Shown here: positions 52,061 to 61,655 of the stretch, one piece after another
Numbering within the stretch: the first letter of the stretch is position 1
Layout: the number at the start of each line of letters is the position of its first letter
Assembly: GCF_003946145.1 (NCBI RefSeq)
Contig: NZ_RHOC01000011.1
Span: 1-64,000, forward strand
DNA length: 64,000 nucleotides
Source of the DNA: Levilactobacillus huananensis
GTDB lineage: Bacteria > Bacillota > Bacilli > Lactobacillales > Lactobacillaceae
Direction: 5' to 3'
Position numbers and translations under genes: made by a program
The notes under the pieces: generated by a model
Told to the model about the DNA's origin: nothing
The model's database searches: none
The model's input: only the letters and a program-made list of their open reading frames with translations

Positions 52061-53694
52061 AAGCAACTGAATTAGAAAAGGAAACGGAAGAACAGCCTAA
52101 AAAGCGGGGCTTCCGTCTTTCTTTGAAATGGGAATGGACACTGTCGACTGCACTCGGGGTGCTCGTCATCTTCGCGGTTATCATCATTCTTATTTTTAAC
52201 AGTTTTATGACGGTGTTAATGCGGCAGGAACGGGCCCATGTGGCAGATTCACTGAATGTCGTCGTAGAACGCTTGAGCAGTCAGAAGAAGACATTGTCGA
52301 GTGGCCAAGTTGATGAAGTGTTACGGCCACGGACGGTTTTGGCTGACGAACCAAGTGGCAAAGGAAAAGGGGCTATGCCCTACAACAACGCCATTTTATC
52401 GACGTTGTCACGAGATAGTCAGACGGTGACGGTGTATGACACCCAAGGCCGAGTCCTCTATGCCACTGACAAGACGGTGGCACCTTTCAAGGCCTCTTCA
52501 CACCAACACATTGGGGTCAAGACGATCAACAAGGTCAAGCACCTTGTTGGTCGTATGCCCATCCGCAGTAAGCAAGGAAATCGTTTGTTAGGTTACGTTC
52601 AGGTAACCGATAATCTAAAGGATTACCGGGCAACCCAGGTGAAACTCTACCAGGTAGCCTTGGTACTTGGTCTTATCGCAGGTCTAGCGGCAGCCATCTT
52701 GAGTTACATTTTGGCGTCGTTTCTACTGCGGCCAGTGGAAGCTATCAGAGAGACCATTCATGCCGTTAGAGAAGATCCGCAGACTGACCGACGAGTACCC
52801 GAGATTCGGCATACTGATGAGCTCAGTGACCTAGGAACCCTGTTTAACGACATGTTAGACACGACCCAGGGATATATGGATCAACAACAGCAGTTCGTTG
52901 AAGATGTTTCTCACGAGTTACGGACGCCAGTCGCCATCATTCAAGGCCACATGGAAATGTTGGATCGTTGGGGTAAAGACGACCCAGAGGTTTTAGATGA
53001 GTCAATTAAGGCTTCTTTACAAGAAACGAAGCGGATGAAGAGCTTGGTTCAAGAGATGCTCGATCTTCAACGGGCCGAACAGATTGAAGTGAACTATACC
53101 AATGAGGTGACCAATGTTAGTGAGGTCGTCCAGCAGGTCTACGATAACTTCAAGATGATTCATCCAGACTTTACGTTTATCCTGGATGATGATGTTCATC
53201 GTCCAGTTCAGGTGCAAATTTATCGAAATCATTTAGAGCAGATTCTCATTATTCTTCTGGATAATGCGGTTAAGTATACCCAAGCACGCAAGGAAATTCA
53301 TCTGACGTTCGAGAGCGATATGCGAAATGTCGAGGTGGCTGTTCAAGATTTCGGTGAGGGGATTTCGCAACAGAACATGGATCGGGTCTTCAATCGGTTC
53401 TATCGTGTCGACAAGGCACGGTCCCGAACCAAAGGGGGCAATGGGTTAGGCTTAGCAATTGCCAAGCGACTGATCGAAGCCTATCATGGTCGAATTACTA
53501 TCGAGAGTGCAGTTGGTCATGGTTCTGTGTTCCGGATTTCATTACCTATCTTGTCAGATGCTAAGGCCAAGGTCTTGACTGCCAAGAAGGAACAGGCCCA
53601 GGCAATCGCTAATGGTGGGATGCCAACTGGCATTAAGTCCGCTTTGTTGGAAGATGACACCAAAACAGACCATTCGGAAGAACCGAAGTCTTAA
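52057..53694 (+). CDS. Sensor histidine kinase (ArlS/CsrS-like)
   Basis: A 545-residue kinase with two helices (about 30-53 and 205-230) enclosing an extracellular sensor of about 150 residues, a HAMP segment, the H-box EDVSHELRTP (H286) and an ATP domain with N, G1 (DFGEG) and G2 (GNGLGLAI) boxes. It would phosphorylate the upstream regulator. The GTG start overlaps the regulator's stop. The C-terminal tail of about 50 residues is hydrophilic and not part of the catalytic core. Confidence 0.94.
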   Translation: MKATELEKETEEQPKKRGFRLSLKWEWTLSTALGVLVIFAVIIILIFNSFMTVLMRQERAHVADSLNVVVERLSSQKKTLSSGQVDEVLRPRTVLADEPSGKGKGAMPYNNAILSTLSRDSQTVTVYDTQGRVLYATDKTVAPFKASSHQHIGVKTINKVKHLVGRMPIRSKQGNRLLGYVQVTDNLKDYRATQVKLYQVALVLGLIAGLAAAILSYILASFLLRPVEAIRETIHAVREDPQTDRRVPEIRHTDELSDLGTLFNDMLDTTQGYMDQQQQFVEDVSHELRTPVAIIQGHMEMLDRWGKDDPEVLDESIKASLQETKRMKSLVQEMLDLQRAEQIEVNYTNEVTNVSEVVQQVYDNFKMIHPDFTFILDDDVHRPVQVQIYRNHLEQILIILLDNAVKYTQARKEIHLTFESDMRNVEVAVQDFGEGISQQNMDRVFNRFYRVDKARSRTKGGNGLGLAIAKRLIEAYHGRITIESAVGHGSVFRISLPILSDAKAKVLTAKKEQAQAIANGGMPTGIKSALLEDDTKTDHSEEPKS

Positions 53695-53717
53695 AGGTTG
53701 TTAAATACAGTTCTAGG

Positions 53718-53747
53718 AGTCGCGAATGTTTTATTCGCGACTTTTTT
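53718..53747 (+). terminator. Two-component operon terminator
   Basis: AGTCGCGAAT pairs with ATTCGCGACT, followed by TTTTTT. Confidence 0.93.
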
Positions 53748-53770
53748 GTCGTCAAAAATCGATCATGGGG

Positions 53771-53799
53771 TTGACAGGTTAGAAAAGAATGGGTATTCT
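53771..53799 (+). promoter_or_regulatory. Promoter of the YxeA-family gene
   Basis: TTGACA (53771-53776), a 17-base spacer and TATTCT (53794-53799). Downstream a TAGTTA/TAACTA inverted repeat (about 53809-53829) may be an operator. Confidence 0.68.
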
Positions 53800-53851
53800 G
53801 AGATAGCTAGTTAGTTAGTCTAGTAACTAAGCAACTTGGAGGAGACTATTC

Positions 53852-54256
53852 ATGAAATTTTTAAAAACTTTACTAATCGTTACGGGGACACTCTTGATCC
53901 TGCTAGCAATCGGGTCTATCTTTGCCCCAGCCATGACACGTAATCGCGGGAGTGAGATGGCTATGGCACTTGATAACGTTAATCCATGGGTGAAAACCGA
54001 AACGGTTTATGCCAATACAACAGCGCAACCCATCAAACACTTCATTGGAGGTGGTGGTGAGGATGAATACACTTATGTGCTGCAAACTTATAACAGACAA
54101 GGGAAGTCCCGAAAATTAACGTTTGATGTCCAATGGAAACTCAAACCACATCGATATTTGAAGATTGAAACGAAGGGGCAAAATGTAGAGACATGGGAAG
54201 CTGTAGAACAGGAGAAGGTGCCAAGCAGTGTCCAACAGAATCTTATGATGAGTTAG
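53852..54256 (+). CDS. YxeA family protein (DUF1093)
   Basis: A 134-residue protein with an N-terminal signal or anchor helix (about 5-27) and a small extracytoplasmic domain of the YxeA type: YVLQTYNRQGKSRKLTFD, the YLKIETKGQNVETWEAV strand and the PSSVQQNL end. Function is unknown. It is a single gene with its own promoter and a weak terminator. The ATG follows GGAGGAG. Confidence 0.88.
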   Translation: MKFLKTLLIVTGTLLILLAIGSIFAPAMTRNRGSEMAMALDNVNPWVKTETVYANTTAQPIKHFIGGGGEDEYTYVLQTYNRQGKSRKLTFDVQWKLKPHRYLKIETKGQNVETWEAVEQEKVPSSVQQNLMMS

Positions 54257-54267
54257 AATGCATTGGA

Positions 54268-54292
54268 TTAAAATGCTGATAATAAGCATTTT
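54268..54292 (+). terminator. Weak hairpin after the YxeA-family gene
   Basis: AAAATGCT pairs with AGCATTTT; the T tail is part of the stem. Confidence 0.6.
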
Positions 54293-54415
54293 GCTATAAG
54301 CAACTAAATGCAATGGACACAGAAAAACGCGTCCCCGAGAATGGATGCTCTTGCGAACAATTCATCGGGTGATAGTAACAAGTCAAGCCCAATAAAAGTC
54401 CAATATTGTTAGATA

Positions 54416-54456
54416 CAAAAAGGGCCATTACTAGCAATCTAGTAATGGCCCTTTTG
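54416..54456 (-). terminator. yidC terminator
   Basis: AAAAGGGCCATTACTAG pairs perfectly with CTAGTAATGGCCCTTTT; it lies nine bases past the yidC stop. Confidence 0.94.
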
Positions 54457-54464
54457 GAACACTA

Positions 54465-55370
54465 TTATTTGTGATGTTGTTGCTTACCAGCGTTACGTTG
54501 GCGGTTTTTCTGCTGAACTTGCTTCTTAGCAGCTTTAATTTCGGTTGGCTTAACGATAGGAACTTCAACCACTGGCTTCGGATTCTTAGCCATTTGGTCG
54601 CTGATTTCACGTCGGATACGAGGCCGGTAGAAGTTAATGATTAAGGTTTGCACACAGGCAAATAATCCACCGACGAAAAAGTAAAGACCTAGACCAGCAG
54701 GTGAACTCATCGTGAAGAATAAGATCATGATGGGTGACATTAGCATAGCCGTTTGCATTTGCTTCTTCTGTTCAGCTGGCACACCCAATGTAGAGAGATA
54801 ACCCTGCAACAGGTAGGCGGCAAAGGACAAGATGGCGAGAATCCAACTTGATTTTCCTAAGGGAATTCCGAAAAAGGCAGCCTTGGAAAGTTCAGGTGAG
54901 TACCGGATAGCTGCGTAGAGGGCTGCGAAGATTGGCATTTGAATCAGTAGTGGCAGACAACCGAGACCACCGGTCATACTAATCCCATTGTTCTTGTAGA
55001 CGGCCATAATCGCTTGACCAGCTGCAGCCTTCTCTTCTTGAGTCTTGGCGTTCTTTTGCATCTCTTGGTACTTGGCCAGTTGTGGTCGAATCATAGAGAC
55101 TTTTTCTTGTTGAACGGTAGCGCTACGCATCTGGCGAACCATGACAGGTAACAGAACCATTCGGACGAGGAAGGTCAGGACGATGATGGCCCAGCCATAG
55201 CTACCACCAAAGGCGTTGGCAAGCCAATCCATGACGTGCTGTCCAGGAATGGCGAGGTAATCGTAGACAAAGCCGTACGGTTTACCATTCTTAGTCTGCA
55301 CACAACCACTGAGGACTAAGGCCAGTCCCGCCAATGCGGTGGTTACCGAGACTTTTTTGGAAATCTTCAT
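54465..55370 (-). CDS. yidC: Membrane protein insertase YidC (lipoprotein form)
   Basis: A 301-residue Gram-positive YidC/OxaA protein with a signal peptide and lipobox LVLSGC (C23 becomes the lipidated N-terminus), five transmembrane helices, and a basic tail (RQRNAGKQQHHK). It inserts membrane proteins alone or with SecYEG. The ATG has GGGG upstream. It lies 103 bases after the acylphosphatase gene; no jag gene follows. Confidence 0.95.
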   Translation of the reverse strand: MKISKKVSVTTALAGLALVLSGCVQTKNGKPYGFVYDYLAIPGQHVMDWLANAFGGSYGWAIIVLTFLVRMVLLPVMVRQMRSATVQQEKVSMIRPQLAKYQEMQKNAKTQEEKAAAGQAIMAVYKNNGISMTGGLGCLPLLIQMPIFAALYAAIRYSPELSKAAFFGIPLGKSSWILAILSFAAYLLQGYLSTLGVPAEQKKQMQTAMLMSPIMILFFTMSSPAGLGLYFFVGGLFACVQTLIINFYRPRIRREISDQMAKNPKPVVEVPIVKPTEIKAAKKQVQQKNRQRNAGKQQHHK

Positions 55371-55473
55371 ATTTAATTTGAACCCCTTTTAGTAAACGAT
55401 GTAGAGCGCGTACGCCCCCAAACGACGAAATCGTCATTAACAGTCAACATATTACTTGATCTGACGCCGTTTT

Positions 55474-55746
55474 TCAAATAATAATCTGGAAGTCGGAAAA
55501 CTGACGTAAGGGGAGCAAGGTCACGCTGAGTCGATCCACGACAATCCAGGGGGTAAGCCCTCGTTTTAGTTGGACGATGAGCTCGGCGAGTTGGTCTGCT
55601 GATCCGGTGACGATTAGTTCTACCTGACCATCACGACAGTTGCGGACCGTGCCGGTCAGGCCAATCTGCTGGGCCAATTGGCTAGCAGACCAGCGAAAGC
55701 CGACCCCCTGAACTTGGCCGGAAACCATTATTTTTTGCGTTTCCAA
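55474..55746 (-). CDS. acyP: Acylphosphatase
   Basis: A 90-residue protein with the signature [12 protein letters not shown] (catalytic R18 in GFRW) and the conserved N36 in [10 protein letters not shown]. It hydrolyses acyl phosphates such as carbamoyl or acetyl phosphate. AGGAGG precedes the ATG. It is divergent from the rRNA methyltransferase gene and upstream of yidC. Confidence 0.93.
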   Translation of the reverse strand: METQKIMVSGQVQGVGFRWSASQLAQQIGLTGTVRNCRDGQVELIVTGSADQLAELIVQLKRGLTPWIVVDRLSVTLLPLRQFSDFQIII

Positions 55747-55856
55747 GGTGCATAACCTCCTATTAAAAAAGATTTAAGTTAATCATACCGCGAGTACTCA
55801 GGCCTGCCTAGTGGTGTGGTAAAATTAGGAAAAGTAACGGATGGGAGCAAACAACG

Positions 55857-56624
55857 GTGAGAGAACGGATTACATCGAGTCAAAATAAAAGAGTCAAGCA
55901 ATGGCGGGCTTTAACCACGAAAAAAGGACGTAAAGTGACACAGACCTACCTCTTAGAGGGCTGGCATTTGGTACAGGAGGCCATCAAGGCACGTCTGCCG
56001 CTCACAGCCATCATGGGAACTGAAGAGCAGCTCACGGCACATGAGGGGGCTTTCCCAGCGGTCCCAATTTATGAGCTGACGGATAGTATTGCCCAAACAA
56101 TTGGGGATACCAGTACGCCTCAGGGAATCTTTGCGACGGCGTCCATGCCTAACGACGATCACGTTGATCCGAAGCAAGCGAGTGGCATTTGGTTATTTTT
56201 GGATCAGGTTCAGGATCCCGGAAACATTGGGACTATGGTGCGAACTGCTGATGCAGCGGGTCTGACTGGCGTTGTCTTGGGGCGTGGAAGTGTCAGTCGT
56301 TTTCTACCCAAGGTCCTGCGTTCCATGCAGGGAAGTCAATTTCACATTCAGCTGGTTGAAGGTGATCTTCACGATTGGATCACAGCCTTTACGGGCCGAG
56401 GCCTGCCCGTCTATGGAACCAATCTGGATCCACAAGCTAAGGACTATCGTGATGTGCCTGGTCTGAGCCAGGGGGCCATTGTCATGGGAAATGAAGGCAA
56501 TGGGATGGCACCTGATCTGCAGCGGATGACCACACAGAACCTTTACATTCCGATTAAGGGACAGGCGGAGTCATTGAACGTCGCTATTGCCGCTGGGATC
56601 GTCATGTTTCGGTTGGCTGAATAA
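55857..56624 (+). CDS. SpoU/TrmH-family RNA 2'-O-methyltransferase (YsgA-like)
   Basis: A 255-residue SPOUT methyltransferase with an N-terminal RNA-binding domain (1-100), then motif 1 FLDQVQDPGNIGTMVRTADAAG, motif 2 IVMGNEGNGM and motif 3 PIKGQAESLNVAIAAGI. It likely methylates a ribose in rRNA or tRNA. The start is GTG at 55857 with GGGAG upstream. It sits near pheST as in Bacillus. Confidence 0.93.
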   Translation: MRERITSSQNKRVKQWRALTTKKGRKVTQTYLLEGWHLVQEAIKARLPLTAIMGTEEQLTAHEGAFPAVPIYELTDSIAQTIGDTSTPQGIFATASMPNDDHVDPKQASGIWLFLDQVQDPGNIGTMVRTADAAGLTGVVLGRGSVSRFLPKVLRSMQGSQFHIQLVEGDLHDWITAFTGRGLPVYGTNLDPQAKDYRDVPGLSQGAIVMGNEGNGMAPDLQRMTTQNLYIPIKGQAESLNVAIAAGIVMFRLAE

Positions 56625-56745
56625 GGTTAAGAAAGGGTTAACCACGGTCGATCGCAAGCAATTTGGTTGCTTTTTACGTCAAAGGCAGTATGATATAGTG
56701 TAATTGAGAGAAAAAATCATAATCTATATGAAAAGGAAGCATTCT

Positions 56746-57243
56746 ATGAACAAACTTACTTGGCGTGATGACCCCGAGTACCTTGCCTTAGTTTCTGACT
56801 TGTTGGAAAAGGAGCCGGTCCAACGCCTGGCGAATTACACCCAGCACCACCATTCGACACGCTTGGAACATTCTATTTCGGTGTCGTATAACAGTTATTT
56901 GATTGCGAAGAAACTTGGTTTGAATACCCGGGCCACTGCACGGGGTGGTTTGCTACATGATCTCTTCTACTATGATTGGCGGACGACGAAGTTTAACTTA
57001 GGGTCCCATGCCTTTATTCATCCACGGGTGGCTTTACGTAATGCTGAGAAGCTGACGGACTTAAGCCCGATGGAAAAGGACATTATTTTGAAGCATATGT
57101 GGGGGGCAACCTTGGCTATGCCGAAGTACCGGGAAAGTGCCATTGTGTCTTTGGTTGACGATTACGAAGCTGTTCATGAATTTTGTGGGCCAGCTCGTAA
57201 GCGTGTCCACACGTTGGTTGAAAAGTTAACGCCGAACGCCTAG
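56746..57243 (+). CDS. HD-domain hydrolase
   Basis: A 165-residue HD-superfamily protein, with HHHSTRLEHSISVSYN, GGLLHDLFYYD and a later H/D pair (KHMW, VDDYE). These would bind one or two metal ions and cleave nucleotide phosphates; no substrate can be named. The ATG at 56746 has AAAGGAAG upstream; the longer frame from 56704 lacks one. The HxlR gene follows 33 bases later. Confidence 0.85.
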   Translation: MNKLTWRDDPEYLALVSDLLEKEPVQRLANYTQHHHSTRLEHSISVSYNSYLIAKKLGLNTRATARGGLLHDLFYYDWRTTKFNLGSHAFIHPRVALRNAEKLTDLSPMEKDIILKHMWGATLAMPKYRESAIVSLVDDYEAVHEFCGPARKRVHTLVEKLTPNA

Positions 57244-57276
57244 TTTCGTTGAAACGCGGATGGAGGCGAGTTAAAT

Positions 57277-57642
57277 ATGCAAATAGTACCGTCAAACACA
57301 GCCACGGGTTCCGGAGTGGACTTCTCACTCTGTCCGCGGTTTGAACGAACCTTTTCCTTCCTGGGAAAGAAGTGGAATGGCCTCATTATTGAGGTGCTTC
57401 TGCAGGAAGGGCCACAGCGGTTCCGGGATTTGGCCCGGAAAGTTCCCCGCTGTAGCGACCGTGTGTTAGTTGAGCGGCTTAAGGAGTTAGAGATTAATGG
57501 CGTTATCTTACGCCGGACTTTTCCTGATAATTCGTTGATCGAATACGAGTTGACGACTAAGGGAGCCGAGCTTAAGGATGTTATGACTGCCATTCATGCC
57601 TGGTCGGACAAGTGGTCTTGCCCCATTGAGGAAGACCAGTAG
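57277..57642 (+). CDS. HxlR-family transcriptional regulator
   Basis: A 121-residue winged-helix protein with CPRFERTFSFLGKKWNGLII near 19-38, RFRDLARKVPRCSDRVLVERLKEL and the wing YELTTKGAEL. C19 is the family's conserved N-terminal cysteine, used by some members to sense electrophiles or oxidants. Its target is unknown; the neighbouring HD gene may be co-transcribed. AATGGAGGCGAG precedes the ATG. Confidence 0.92.
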   Translation: MQIVPSNTATGSGVDFSLCPRFERTFSFLGKKWNGLIIEVLLQEGPQRFRDLARKVPRCSDRVLVERLKELEINGVILRRTFPDNSLIEYELTTKGAELKDVMTAIHAWSDKWSCPIEEDQ

Positions 57643-57645
57643 GTG

Positions 57646-57674
57646 TTGACAGCGACACCAAAATTCGCTAGGCT
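57646..57674 (+). promoter_or_regulatory. Candidate pheST promoter
   Basis: TTGACA (57646-57651), 17-base spacer, TAGGCT (57669-57674, three of six matches), just before the T-box leader. Confidence 0.5.
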
Positions 57675-57689
57675 ATGACATGTAATAAT

Positions 57690-57945
57690 TTAAAGACGAT
57701 GATAGAAAAGCAGTAGCCGGTGCAATTTGTCAGGAAGAGTTTGCCGTGATTGGAAGCAAACTTCAAATTACTTGGGTGAATTCAGTTCTTGAGTTGTAAT
57801 CGGGAGTCACGGTGTCGTGATGAATGATTGACCGGTGAGTGACCGTTATCACTTCTGAGTGTGGTTGGTGCTTTTTGAGCGCCGACTGAATCAGGGTGGT
57901 ACCGCGAAGCTTCGTCCCTAGTTATGGGGACGGAGCCTTTTTTTG
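57690..57945 (+). promoter_or_regulatory. pheST T-box riboswitch leader
   Basis: Stem I begins near GATGATAGAAAAGCAGTAG. A phenylalanine TTC codon at 57762-57764 is at the likely specifier position, and the T-box TGGTACCGCG is at 57897-57906. TGGT fits A73 of tRNA-Phe. A terminator GCTTCGTCCC/GGGGACGGAGC plus T run ends at 57945. Confidence 0.93.
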
Positions 57946-58028
57946 TGGGTAAGGGGCCAATTATGGTGCCAGATCCCGGTGCAGAGTCGATAAATAGTGA
58001 GTACAACTAGATAAATGGAGGATGACGT

Positions 58029-59075
58029 ATGTCGTTAAAAGATAAACTCAGCGAGCTGCGGCAACGCGGTTTAGCAGATATCAAGCAGTCAACAGATTTA
58101 AAAGACGTTAATCAAGTGCGTGTCCAGCTGTTAGGAAAGAAGGGGCCTATCACCGAAGTTCTTCGGGGGATGCGGGACCTGGATGCTGCTGAACGACCAA
58201 AGGTAGGGGCATTTGCCAATGAAATCAGAGATGATTTGACCGCTGCGTTGACGCAACGTAAGGCAGAATTGGAACAAGCCGTATTGAACGCACAATTAGC
58301 TAAGGAAACCCTCGACGTTACTTTACCTGGAACGCCGGTTGCCAAGGGTGAACCCCATGTGATCCAACAGATTGTGGACCAGATTGAGGACTTATTCTTG
58401 GGCATGGGTTACCAAGTCTTGAGTGGTCCTGAAGTCGAAGAAGACAAGTACAATTTCGAAATGATGAACCTCCCTAAGAACCATCCAGCACGTGATATGC
58501 AAGATACTTTCTACATCACCAAGGATATTCTGATGCGGACGCAGACTTCACCGATGCAAGCCCGGACACTAGAAAAGCATGATTTCAGCAAGGGACCGTT
58601 GAAAATGATCTCTCCAGGGGTGGTTTATCGACGCGATACCGATGATCCAACACACTCTCACCAATTCCATCAGGTGGAAGGATTAGTTATCGACAAGCAC
58701 ATCACCATGGCTGATTTAAAGGGGACGTTGCAGGTCCTGGCGCACGAATTATTCGGAGACAAGTTTGACGTGCGGTTACGTCCAAGTTACTTCCCATTCA
58801 CTGAACCATCAGTCGAAGCCGATATTACCTGTTTCAACTGTGGAGGTAAGGGTTGCAAGGTCTGCAAGAACACCGGTTGGATCGAAGTTTTAGGTGCCGG
58901 TATGGTTCATCCGAATGTCTTGAAAATGGCTGGCGTGGATCCCGATGTTTATGGTGGATTTGCTTTCGGAGTCGGTCCCGATCGCTTTGCGATGTTGAAG
59001 TACGGTGTTGATGACATCCGAAACTTCTACCTCAATGATGTCCGGTTCCTCACACAATTTACGAAGAAAGGATAG
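58029..59075 (+). CDS. pheS: Phenylalanyl-tRNA synthetase alpha subunit
   Basis: A 348-residue class II synthetase subunit with an N-terminal coiled coil (1-90), motif 2 region [24 protein letters not shown], motif 3 [16 protein letters not shown] and a zinc-like [14 protein letters not shown] pattern. With PheT it forms the alpha2-beta2 enzyme that charges tRNA-Phe. The ATG follows GGAGGATG. pheT begins 10 bases after the stop. Confidence 0.97.
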   Translation: MSLKDKLSELRQRGLADIKQSTDLKDVNQVRVQLLGKKGPITEVLRGMRDLDAAERPKVGAFANEIRDDLTAALTQRKAELEQAVLNAQLAKETLDVTLPGTPVAKGEPHVIQQIVDQIEDLFLGMGYQVLSGPEVEEDKYNFEMMNLPKNHPARDMQDTFYITKDILMRTQTSPMQARTLEKHDFSKGPLKMISPGVVYRRDTDDPTHSHQFHQVEGLVIDKHITMADLKGTLQVLAHELFGDKFDVRLRPSYFPFTEPSVEADITCFNCGGKGCKVCKNTGWIEVLGAGMVHPNVLKMAGVDPDVYGGFAFGVGPDRFAMLKYGVDDIRNFYLNDVRFLTQFTKKG

Positions 59076-59084
59076 TCGCCAACC

Positions 59085-61493
59085 ATGAAGATTTCATACA
59101 ATTGGATTAAAGAATATTTAGATTTAGATGTTAAGCCCGTTGACCTGGCCGAAAAGATTGAACGGACCTCCGTTGAAGTTGACGATGTAATCAAGCCCAG
59201 CGATGGTTTGAAGAAGATCGTGGTCGGCCACGTCCTGTCAGTTGAGGCCCATCCGGATTCCGATCATTTGCACATTTGCCAAGTAGATGTTGGGGAAGCT
59301 GAACCCTTACAGATTGTTTGTGGGGCTCCTAACATTGCTGAAGGGCAAAATGTGATCGTGGCCTTACCTGGCTCACGGATTGCCAACAACGTGAAAATTA
59401 AAAAGTCTAAGATGCGCGGTGTCCCATCTGCTGGGATGATCTGTGCCTTACAAGAAATTGGCTTCAGTGAGGATGTTGTGCCCAAGGCTTATGTCGAAGG
59501 TATTTACGTTCTGCCAGAAGATGCGACTCCTGGGGATGCTGTATACGATTACTTGGGCATGAATGATAGCCTGATTGATCTTGATGTGACGCCTAACCGT
59601 GGCGATATGTTAAGTCTTTATGGGACGTTGCATGACCTGGCTGCCATTTACGACAAGCCAATCGATTTAGATCATCCAGCGGTCAAAGAAGATGGCGCTG
59701 CGATTGATGATCAACTGGCCGTTCACGTGGATGAGACGTTATCTTCACAATATCGGATGCGTTTGGTGAAAAACTTGAAGTTGGGGCCAAGTCCGATGTG
59801 GCTGCAGATTCGTCTGTGGAACGCCGGAATGCGGCCAATCAACAACGTGGTTGACATCACGAACTATATCATGTTGAAATACGGACAACCGTTGCATGCT
59901 TTCGATTATGATAAGTTTGCCGGTGAAGATGTTTACGTACGAACTGCTAAGGCTGGCGAAAAGTTAACAACCTTGGATGAAAACGATCATGATCTCGACG
60001 AAAATGATATCGTCATTGCCGATCAAAAGGGTCCGATTGCCTTAGCAGGCATTATGGGTGGCTTGGATGCCTCTATTCATGACGGGACGACCACGGTAGC
60101 GATTGAATCTGCCGTCTTCGAACACGACCATATCCGAAAGGCTGCACAACGGCATAACCTCCATACGGATGCTTCACAACGCTTCGAACGTGGTGTTAAC
60201 CAAGCTGGTGTGCAAGAAGCCCTGGACGCTGCTGCTCAGCTGATGAATGAACTTGCCGACGGGGAAGTCCAAAAAGGCTCTGTGGTTGGGAGTAGCAACA
60301 TTCCTGAACCCGCTGTTATCACAATCACGCTGCCTCATGTCAACGCCATTCTCGGAACAGAATTGACTATGGACCAAGTTGCCCATATTCTGGAAAGCTT
60401 AGGATTCAAAGTCGTTATCAGCGCAGAGACGTTGACCGTGACGGTTCCGGTTCGTCGTAATGACATTCACATTCCAGCCGACCTACTGGAAGAAATTGCT
60501 CGGATTTATGGATACGATCAATTGCCAGCGACGTTGCCTACTGGCCGGATGACGATGGGTTCTCTGACGACCAAACAACGCTTAGTGCGGGCTACTCGTA
60601 AGTCTCTGGAAGGTTTAGGCCTCAACCAAGCCATTTCTTATGCTTTAACGACGGCTGATAAGGCTAAGATGTTCATGATGCAGGCCAGTGAAACGACTGA
60701 ATTGGCTTGGCCAATGACGGTGGATCATGCCGTTTTACGGATGAACCTGATTACCGGATTGTTAGACGACATTGCCTACAACTCTGCTCGAAAGGTTAAG
60801 GATGTGGCCTTGTATGAACAAGGTCGGGTCTTTTATCGTGAGGATGGGCAAGACCGTCCTGCAGAAGAGGAACATATTGCTGGTGCCATCACTGGGACGT
60901 TACTTCCAGCAGCCTGGAATCAACCAGCTCAACCCGTCGACTTCTTCCAAATGAAGGGGATTGTAGCGGCGTACCTCAAGGATATGGCAGTTAATGGTGA
61001 CGTGACCTACGTCCCAAATGCTGACATGCCAGAGATGCATCCAGGACGGACCGCGGATATCTTAGTTCATGGTCACCGGATTGGTTTCTTAGGTGAGGTT
61101 CACCCATCAATTGCTAAAAAGTTCAAGGTCGGGGCAACTTACGTCTTCGAATTGAACCTGCAGGCGATTGTAGATATGCCAAAGCAAGAGAATCAATACG
61201 ATGTCATTTCTCGTTATCCAGCAATCACCCGTGATATTGCGATGTTGGTGGATAATGACATCACCAACGAACAGATCGTAGCGCTAATTGAACGCCGCGG
61301 CGGGGCCTTCCTCCAATCTGTCAAATTGTTTGATGTTTACGATGGTGTTAAAGTGCCTAAGGGCAAGAAGTCCTTGGCCTACACGTTAACTTACCAAGAC
61401 AAGCACGAGACGCTGGTGGATGACGCCGTGACCCAAGCTTTTGACAAGGTGTCAAAGCATCTTGAAGAAGATCTTGGTGCCGAAATTCGTTAA
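59085..61493 (+). CDS. pheT: Phenylalanyl-tRNA synthetase beta subunit
   Basis: An 802-residue subunit with an N-terminal tRNA-binding OB domain (about 40-150, HPDSDHLHICQVD and VPSAGMICALQE), the B3/B4 editing domain, a B5 domain, a catalytic-like core and a C-terminal FDX-ACB anticodon domain from about 707. It edits mischarged Tyr-tRNA-Phe. It is co-transcribed with pheS behind the T-box. AAAGGA precedes the ATG. Confidence 0.97.
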   Translation: MKISYNWIKEYLDLDVKPVDLAEKIERTSVEVDDVIKPSDGLKKIVVGHVLSVEAHPDSDHLHICQVDVGEAEPLQIVCGAPNIAEGQNVIVALPGSRIANNVKIKKSKMRGVPSAGMICALQEIGFSEDVVPKAYVEGIYVLPEDATPGDAVYDYLGMNDSLIDLDVTPNRGDMLSLYGTLHDLAAIYDKPIDLDHPAVKEDGAAIDDQLAVHVDETLSSQYRMRLVKNLKLGPSPMWLQIRLWNAGMRPINNVVDITNYIMLKYGQPLHAFDYDKFAGEDVYVRTAKAGEKLTTLDENDHDLDENDIVIADQKGPIALAGIMGGLDASIHDGTTTVAIESAVFEHDHIRKAAQRHNLHTDASQRFERGVNQAGVQEALDAAAQLMNELADGEVQKGSVVGSSNIPEPAVITITLPHVNAILGTELTMDQVAHILESLGFKVVISAETLTVTVPVRRNDIHIPADLLEEIARIYGYDQLPATLPTGRMTMGSLTTKQRLVRATRKSLEGLGLNQAISYALTTADKAKMFMMQASETTELAWPMTVDHAVLRMNLITGLLDDIAYNSARKVKDVALYEQGRVFYREDGQDRPAEEEHIAGAITGTLLPAAWNQPAQPVDFFQMKGIVAAYLKDMAVNGDVTYVPNADMPEMHPGRTADILVHGHRIGFLGEVHPSIAKKFKVGATYVFELNLQAIVDMPKQENQYDVISRYPAITRDIAMLVDNDITNEQIVALIERRGGAFLQSVKLFDVYDGVKVPKGKKSLAYTLTYQDKHETLVDDAVTQAFDKVSKHLEEDLGAEIR

Positions 61494-61505
61494 TTTATTG
61501 ACTTT

Positions 61506-61545
61506 AGACGCGTTTGATTCTCACTTGAGAGTTAAGCGCGTCTTT
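61506..61545 (+). terminator. pheST terminator
   Basis: AGACGCG pairs with CGCGTCT around an inner CTC/GAG hairpin; the T tail is short. Confidence 0.75.
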
Positions 61546-61655
61546 CCTATAAGGCTTAAAGATTACAATTTTATCAAAGTAGCGCTTTCATGTTTCCGTG
61601 AGCCGGGAACTTCTGTATAATGGAGTGGACTATGGCAAAGAACGGAGGAAATAAG

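Noticed and set aside
54300-54415. A 34-codon frame starting ATGCAATGGACACAG after the YxeA-family gene
   Set aside because: It lacks a ribosome binding site and lies between two terminators.
57782-58006. Minus-strand 74-codon frame over the pheST T-box
   Set aside because: It is antisense to a leader with clear T-box and terminator elements.
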